Source of the DNA: Acinetobacter sp. WC-141
GTDB taxonomy: Bacteria; Pseudomonadota; Gammaproteobacteria; Pseudomonadales; Moraxellaceae
DNA: 64,000 nucleotides
Assembly: GCF_000313935.1 (NCBI RefSeq)
Contig: NZ_AMSS01000020.1
Span: 1 to 64,000 of the forward strand
Direction: 5' to 3'
Shown: piece by piece, positions 59,459 through 64,000 of the stretch
How the letters are laid out: each line of letters opens with the position of its first letter
How positions within the stretch are numbered: position 1 is the stretch's first letter
Position numbers and translations under genes: made by a program
Notes under the pieces: model-generated
Databases searched by the model: none
The model's input: the letters and a program-made list of their open reading frames with translations, nothing else
Told to the model about the DNA's origin: nothing

Positions 59459-59788
59459 ATGGAAGTAACTGCTAAATTACGCGGTGCCGCTATCTCGGCA
59501 CAAAAGGCACGTTTGGTTGCAGATCTTATTCGCGGCAAATCTGTTGCGCATGCTTTAAATATTTTAAACTTCAGCAATAAAAAAGCTGCTGTTTTAGTAA
59601 AAAAAGCATTGGAATCTGCGATTGCAAACGCTGAACACAATAACAGTTTAGATGTTGACGATCTTAAAGTTTCTACGATTTACGTTGATGAAGGTGTTAG
59701 CCTTAAACGTATTATGCCACGTGCTAAAGGCCGTGCAGATCGTATTACGAAGCGTACTTGTCACATCACCGTTAAGGTAGGGGTTTGA
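59459..59788 (+). CDS. rplV: 50S ribosomal protein L22
   Basis: 109 residues ([18 protein letters not shown]). Its beta-hairpin ([16 protein letters not shown]) lines the exit tunnel, a site of macrolide resistance in many bacteria; nothing unusual is visible here. ATG 59456 directly before it is an alternative start; AGGTG precedes both. Confidence 0.97.
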   Translation: MEVTAKLRGAAISAQKARLVADLIRGKSVAHALNILNFSNKKAAVLVKKALESAIANAEHNNSLDVDDLKVSTIYVDEGVSLKRIMPRAKGRADRITKRTCHITVKVGV

Positions 59789-59789
59789 T

Positions 59790-60542
59790 ATGGGTCAGAA
59801 GGTTCATCCAATCGGTATCCGCCTAGGTGTTGTGAAACGTCATAACGCTAACTGGTATGCGAGTCCGAAACAATACGCTGAATACTTGCTTAAAGATCTT
59901 CAAGTTCGTGAGTTTTTAACTAAAAAACTTAAGAATGCGATGATCAGCAACATTCTTATCGAACGTCCATCAGGCGCTGCTAAAGTAACAATTAGCACAG
60001 CTCGTCCTGGTATCGTAATCGGTAAAAAAGGCGAAGATATTGAGAAATTACAGCGTGAACTTACCAGCATTATGGGTGTTCCTGCGCAAGTAAGTATCAA
60101 TGAAATTGATCGCCCAGACTTAGATGCGCGTTTAGTTGCTGAAGCAATCGCTTCTCAATTAGAAAAGCGTGTAATGTTCCGTCGTGCTATGAAGCGTGCG
60201 GTTCAAAACACTATGCGTGCTGGTGCTAAAGGTATCAAAGTTGAAGTGTCTGGCCGTTTAGGTGGTGCAGAGATTGCTCGTACAGAATGGTATCGTGAAG
60301 GTCGTGTACCTTTACATACATTACGTGCAGACATTGACTATGCGACTGTGCGTGCAGAAACAACTTACGGTACGATTGGTGTTAAAGTTTGGATTTTCCG
60401 TGGTGAGATTTTAGGTGGCATGAAACAAGTCATGAACCCTGCTCCTGCTGAAGATCGTCCAGCTAAACGTGGTCGTGGTCGTGGTGAAGGTCAAGAGCGT
60501 CGTGGTCGTCGCGGTGACCGTGCTGCTGACAAGGGAGAATAA
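59790..60542 (+). CDS. rpsC: 30S ribosomal protein S3
   Basis: 250 residues. KH domain with [12 protein letters not shown] at the mRNA entrance. The C-terminus is extended by a Gly/Arg-rich tail ([20 protein letters not shown]), longer than in E. coli (233 residues). Starts 1 bp after rplV. Confidence 0.98.
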   Translation: MGQKVHPIGIRLGVVKRHNANWYASPKQYAEYLLKDLQVREFLTKKLKNAMISNILIERPSGAAKVTISTARPGIVIGKKGEDIEKLQRELTSIMGVPAQVSINEIDRPDLDARLVAEAIASQLEKRVMFRRAMKRAVQNTMRAGAKGIKVEVSGRLGGAEIARTEWYREGRVPLHTLRADIDYATVRAETTYGTIGVKVWIFRGEILGGMKQVMNPAPAEDRPAKRGRGRGEGQERRGRRGDRAADKGE

Positions 60543-60545
60543 TCC

Positions 60546-60959
60546 ATGTTGCAACCTAAACGTACCAAATTCCGTAAGGTGCACAAAGGCCGTAATACTG
60601 GTCTAGCGCATCGTGGTAGTACAGTATCATTTGGTTCGATTGCAATTAAAGCAACTGAACGTGGTCGTATGACTGCGCGTCAGATTGAAGCTGCACGTCG
60701 TACTATTAGCCGCCGTATTAAGCGTGGTGGTAAAATCTTTATTCGCGTATTCCCGGATAAACCAATTACTCAAAAGCCTCTTGAAGTGCGTATGGGTAAA
60801 GGTAAGGGTAGCGTGGAGTACTGGGTTTGCCAGATCCAACCAGGTAAGATCCTGTACGAAATTGAAGGTGTGAACGAAGAATTAGCGCGTGAAGCATTTG
60901 CTTTAGCTGCTGCTAAACTTCCGTTTAAAACCACTATCGTGACTCGGACGGTAATGTAA
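60546..60959 (+). CDS. rplP: 50S ribosomal protein L16
   Basis: 137 residues starting [17 protein letters not shown]. Binds at the A-site side near 5S rRNA. Arg in GSVEYWVCQ region is near the site hydroxylated in E. coli. Stop overlaps the rpmC start (TAATG). Confidence 0.98.
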   Translation: MLQPKRTKFRKVHKGRNTGLAHRGSTVSFGSIAIKATERGRMTARQIEAARRTISRRIKRGGKIFIRVFPDKPITQKPLEVRMGKGKGSVEYWVCQIQPGKILYEIEGVNEELAREAFALAAAKLPFKTTIVTRTVM

Positions 60960-61156
60960 TGAAAACTAAAGATTTACGTGAAAAGTCGGTAGAAGAGTTG
61001 AAAGCTTTGCTTGATGAGCAACAGCTTAACCAATTCCGTCTTCGTATGGCGAAAGCAACTGGTCAGTTGGGTAAATCGCACGAAGTGCAAGTTGCTCGTA
61101 AGACAATTGCTCGTATTAAGACACTCCTTACCGAAAAACAGGGGAACGGACAATGA
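60959..61156 (+). CDS. rpmC: 50S ribosomal protein L29
   Basis: 65 residues, usual length; two-helix protein at the tunnel exit beside L23 ([21 protein letters not shown]). Overlaps its neighbours on both sides by one and four bases. Confidence 0.97.
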
Positions 61157-61410
61157 GTGAAAAAACAGTCCGCACGTTAACCGGCAAAGTCGTAAGTGAC
61201 AAAATGGATAAATCTATTGTTGTTCTTATTGAACGCCGCGTTCAACACCCGTTGTATGGCAAGTCAATTCGCCGTTCAACTAAGTTACACGCTCATGATG
61301 AGAATAACGTCGCTAAAATTGGTGATGTTGTGACAATCAAAGAAAGCCGCCCAATTTCTAAAACTAAAGCTTGGACTTTAGTGGAAGTAGTTGAAGCAGC
61401 TGCTGAGTAA
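61153..61410 (+). CDS. rpsQ: 30S ribosomal protein S17
   Basis: 85 residues, OB fold, primary 16S rRNA binder ([18 protein letters not shown]). Last gene of the S10 group. It is followed by an unusually long gap (92 bp) containing a large hairpin. Confidence 0.97.
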
Positions 61411-61425
61411 TTCGACGTTCTTGTT

Positions 61426-61483
61426 GCATCATCGGTCAATTTCGAGTACTCTTTGAGCCTTTCGAAATTGTGACCGGTGATGC
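61426..61483 (+). promoter_or_regulatory. Long hairpin at the S10/spc operon boundary
   Basis: The arms GCATCATCGGTCAATTTCGA (61426-61445) and its near complement (61462-61483) pair over about 20 bp with one G-U pair and a two-base bulge, around a 16-base loop. TTTT follows shortly at 61488. A weak promoter-like pair (TTGCAT, 17 bases, TACTCT at 61424-61452) overlaps it. In E. coli the spc promoter lies at this same gene boundary. Confidence 0.7.
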
Positions 61484-61502
61484 TCGGTTTTGGAGTAGGG
61501 CA

Positions 61503-61871
61503 ATGATTCAAACCGAAACTATGCTCGACGTAGCAGACAACAGTGGTGCTCGCCGCGTACAATGTATTAAAGTACTTGGTGGTTCACATCGTCGTTATGC
61601 TTCTGTTGGCGACATTATTAAAGTTACTGTAAAAGAAGCAATCCCACGCGCACGTGTTAAAAAAGGTGACGTGATGAATGCGGTTGTAGTTCGTACTAAA
61701 TTCGGCATTCGTCGTCCAGATGGTTCTGTGATCCGTTTTGATGATAATGCTGCAGTTATCCTGAACAACAACAAAGCTCCGATTGCTACTCGTATCTTCG
61801 GACCAGTGACTCGTGAACTTCGTACTGAACAGTTCATGAAAATCATTTCATTGGCTCCTGAAGTTCTATAA
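61503..61871 (+). CDS. rplN: 50S ribosomal protein L14
   Basis: 122 residues starting [18 protein letters not shown], usual length. Bridges to the small subunit (B8). First gene of the spc group. ATG at 61503 with GGAGTAGGG before it; an in-frame ATG at 61470 lies within the hairpin and is rejected. Confidence 0.98.
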
Positions 61872-61880
61872 GAGGCAATC

Positions 61881-62198
61881 ATGGCTAAGATTAAAAAAGG
61901 CGATCAAGTTATTGTGATCGCAGGTAAAGAAAAAGGCAAACAGGGTACTGTATTGTCTGTTTCTGAAGACCGCGTTAAGGTTGAAGGCCTTAACTTAGTG
62001 AAGAAGCATCAAAAGCCGAATCGTGTAACTGGCGCTGAAGGCGGTATCGTTACTCAAGAAGCTTCGCTTCATATTTCAAACGTGGCAATTTTAAATGCTA
62101 CAACCCAGAAGGCTGACCGTGTTGGTTACCAAGTGATTGATGGCGTGAAAACTCGCGTTTATAAATCAAATGGTGAATCAGTGGCGGTAGCGAAGTAA
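61881..62198 (+). CDS. rplX: 50S ribosomal protein L24
   Basis: 105 residues; KOW motif near the start (KKGDQVIVIAGKEKGKQGTV). An assembly initiator protein of the large subunit. Follows rplN after 9 bp. Confidence 0.98.
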   Translation: MAKIKKGDQVIVIAGKEKGKQGTVLSVSEDRVKVEGLNLVKKHQKPNRVTGAEGGIVTQEASLHISNVAILNATTQKADRVGYQVIDGVKTRVYKSNGESVAVAK

Positions 62199-62213
62199 TA
62201 GGTTGAAAAGGCA

Positions 62214-62750
62214 ATGGCCAGACTTAAAGCACGTTACAATGATGAACTTAAAGCAAAGTTAAAAGAAGAACTTAGCATTAAGAATGTGATGGAAATTCCA
62301 CGCATCACAAAAATTACCCTAAACATGGGTGTAGGCGCAGCTGCAACTGATAAGAAATTATTAGATGGCGCTGTAGTCGACATGCAATTAATTGCTGGTC
62401 AAAAACCAGTAATTACACTTGCTCGTAAATCTATCGCAGGTTTTAAAATCCGTGATGGTTGGCCGATTGGTTGTAAAGTTACTTTACGTGGCGACCAAAT
62501 GTACGAATTCTTGGATCGTTTGATCTCAATCGCAATCCCTCGTATCCGTGACTTCCGTGGTTTCTCTTCGAAATCATTTGATGGTCGTGGTAACTACTCG
62601 ATGGGTTTGAAAGAGCAAATCGTTTTCCCTGAAATCGATTTCGATAAGATTGATCGTATTCGTGGTATGGATATTACTATTACTACGACTGCTCGAACCG
62701 ATGACGAAGGCCGTGCGCTTATGCGTGCATTCGGCTTCCCGTTCAAATAA
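62214..62750 (+). CDS. rplE: 50S ribosomal protein L5
   Basis: 178 residues; binds 5S rRNA and contacts the P-site tRNA. Family segments [17 protein letters not shown] and [20 protein letters not shown]. Follows rplX after 15 bp. Confidence 0.98.
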   Translation: MARLKARYNDELKAKLKEELSIKNVMEIPRITKITLNMGVGAAATDKKLLDGAVVDMQLIAGQKPVITLARKSIAGFKIRDGWPIGCKVTLRGDQMYEFLDRLISIAIPRIRDFRGFSSKSFDGRGNYSMGLKEQIVFPEIDFDKIDRIRGMDITITTTARTDDEGRALMRAFGFPFK

Positions 62751-62759
62751 GAGGTCGAT

Positions 62760-63065
62760 ATGGCTAAGAAAGGTATGATTAATCGCGAATTGAAACGCGA
62801 AAAAACAGTTGCTAAATACGCTGCAAAACGTGCTGAATTAAAAGCTACAATTGCAAACGTAAACGCAAGTGAAGAAGAGCGTTTCGAAGCGACGTTAAAG
62901 TTACAAGCATTGCCACGTAATGCATCTCCGGTACGTCTTCGTAACCGTTGTGGTTTAACTGGTCGTCCTCATGGTTACTTCCGTAAGTTCGGTTTAAGCC
63001 GTAACAAATTACGTGACACAGTAATGCAGGGTGATGTGCCAGGCGTTGTTAAGGCAAGCTGGTAA
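62760..63065 (+). CDS. rpsN: 30S ribosomal protein S14
   Basis: 101 residues, the long zinc-free type (no CXXC pairs), as in E. coli. C-terminal [19 protein letters not shown] is diagnostic. Confidence 0.98.
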   Translation: MAKKGMINRELKREKTVAKYAAKRAELKATIANVNASEEERFEATLKLQALPRNASPVRLRNRCGLTGRPHGYFRKFGLSRNKLRDTVMQGDVPGVVKASW

Positions 63066-63076
63066 GGAGCGACTAA

Positions 63077-63472
63077 ATGAGTATGCAAGATACCGTTGCC
63101 GACATGCTAACACGTGTTCGTAACGCACAAATGGCTAAGAAACAAACTGTTTCTATGCCTTCTTCTAAGTTGAAAGTTGCTATTGCAAATGTACTTCAAC
63201 AAGAAGGTTATGTTTCAAACGTAGAAGTTGCTCAAGAAGAGACAAAATCTACTTTGACAATTACTTTAAAATATTTCGAAGGCAAACCAGTTATCGAAAT
63301 GGTTAAGCGCGTAAGCCGTCCAGGTCTTCGCCAATACCGTGGTAAAGATAAACTTCCAAGCGTTAAGCAAGGTTTAGGTATTGCAATTGTTTCTACAAGC
63401 AAAGGCATCATGACTGATCGCGCTGCACGTGCTGCGGGCGTTGGTGGTGAAGTTATTGCTTTTGTTTCTTAA
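63077..63472 (+). CDS. rpsH: 30S ribosomal protein S8
   Basis: 131 residues starting [18 protein letters not shown]. Binds the central domain of 16S rRNA; in E. coli it represses the spc operon at the rplE mRNA. Preceded by AAGGAGCGAC. Confidence 0.98.
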   Translation: MSMQDTVADMLTRVRNAQMAKKQTVSMPSSKLKVAIANVLQQEGYVSNVEVAQEETKSTLTITLKYFEGKPVIEMVKRVSRPGLRQYRGKDKLPSVKQGLGIAIVSTSKGIMTDRAARAAGVGGEVIAFVS

Positions 63473-63485
63473 TAGGTGATTCCTC

Positions 63486-64000
63486 ATGTCTCGTGTGGCT
63501 AAAGCCCCAGTAACTGTACCGAATGGTGTAACAGTTACTCAGAACGGCCGGCAGGTCGAGGTGAAAGGCAGCAAAGGTACGTTGTCTTTCAACCTGCATG
63601 CGCTGGTCGAGCTAAAACAGGAAGAAGGTAAACTTCAACTTGCTCCAGTTAAAGAATCGAAAGATGCTTGGATGCAAGCTGGTACTGCTCGCGCTGTATT
63701 GAATAACCTTGTAAAAGGGGTTAGTGAAGGCTTCGAACGTAAGTTGCAGCTAGTTGGTGTTGGTTATAAAGCTGCGGTTAAGGGTACTGTTGTAAACCTT
63801 AACCTTGGTTACTCACACCCAATTGACTACGCTTTACCTGAAAGTGTAACAGCGGAAACTCCAACTGCAACTGAGATCATTTTGAAATCAGCAAACAAGC
63901 AGTTGTTAGGTCAAGTAGCGGCAGAAATCCGTGCGTATCGTTCTCCTGAACCATATAAAGGTAAAGGTGTTCGTTATTCGGATGAAGTCATTCTTCGTAA
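63486..64000 (+). CDS. rplF: 50S ribosomal protein L6, 3' truncated by window edge
   Basis: 171 codons of the usual 177 are visible, from [15 protein letters not shown] to SDEVILRK. The hallmark region [12 protein letters not shown] is present. AGGTGATTCCTC provides the ribosome binding site. It continues the spc operon beyond the window. Confidence 0.97.
   Translation, partial: MSRVAKAPVTVPNGVTVTQNGRQVEVKGSKGTLSFNLHALVELKQEEGKLQLAPVKESKDAWMQAGTARAVLNNLVKGVSEGFERKLQLVGVGYKAAVKGTVVNLNLGYSHPIDYALPESVTAETPTATEIILKSANKQLLGQVAAEIRAYRSPEPYKGKGVRYSDEVILR

Overview
The window is an ordinary stretch of gammaproteobacterial chromosome with low GC content, most probably Acinetobacter (A. calcoaceticus-baumannii complex). 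That assignment is an inference from the protein sequences, the low-GC codon use, the astC-A-D-B-E order and the mlaFEDCB operon, not from a database search. I see no rRNA or tRNA gene, insertion sequence, prophage or CRISPR array.

Layout. 1-5.6 kb: arginine succinyltransferase (AST) catabolic operon astCADBE, with astC cut by the left edge. 5.6-9.9 kb: a small accessory-looking block of exported proteins, namely a repeat-rich secreted protein, a short membrane-anchored protein followed by a secreted subtilase, a lipoprotein and a second helical secreted protein. 9.9-20.9 kb: a LysR regulator divergent from an EamA transporter, a YciI protein, glyQS, small envelope proteins, a radical-SAM/DUF4130 pair of the putative DNA-repair type, an HPP-CBS membrane protein, a PspC protein and a lipoprotein. 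21-31 kb: acyl-CoA dehydrogenase, a large lipoprotein, aroE, hemF, ribA, dxs and suhB. 31.3-33.4 kb: a DEAD-box RNA helicase with a long structured leader and an Arg/Gly-rich repeat tail. 33.8-37 kb: mlaFEDCB lipid-transport operon. 37-50 kb: corA, a LOG protein, a Nudix hydrolase, comF, recG, an epimerase-like protein, a periplasmic binding protein, plsB, tesB, a dicarboxylate/amino-acid symporter and a PF10118 protein. 50-56 kb: engB, nsrR, a shortened flavohaemoglobin, a HerA-like ATPase, metC and a glutamine amidotransferase. 56.2-64 kb: the S10 and spc ribosomal protein clusters from rpsJ into rplF, cut by the right edge.

How they work together. AST converts arginine to glutamate and succinate. 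Mla keeps outer-membrane lipid asymmetry, while plsB starts phospholipid synthesis. NsrR and the globin form a nitric-oxide responsive unit: a perfect 23-bp palindrome of NsrR type lies just before the globin gene. The ribosomal cluster has a leader of about 160 nt and a long hairpin exactly at the S10/spc boundary.

Most worth a second look: the globin that has lost its NAD-binding domain and apparently its FAD motif but keeps its NsrR operator; the multi-stem leader of the RNA helicase; the LEA-like 11-residue repeat secreted protein; the rpsQ-rplN hairpin; and the radical-SAM/DUF4130 pair.
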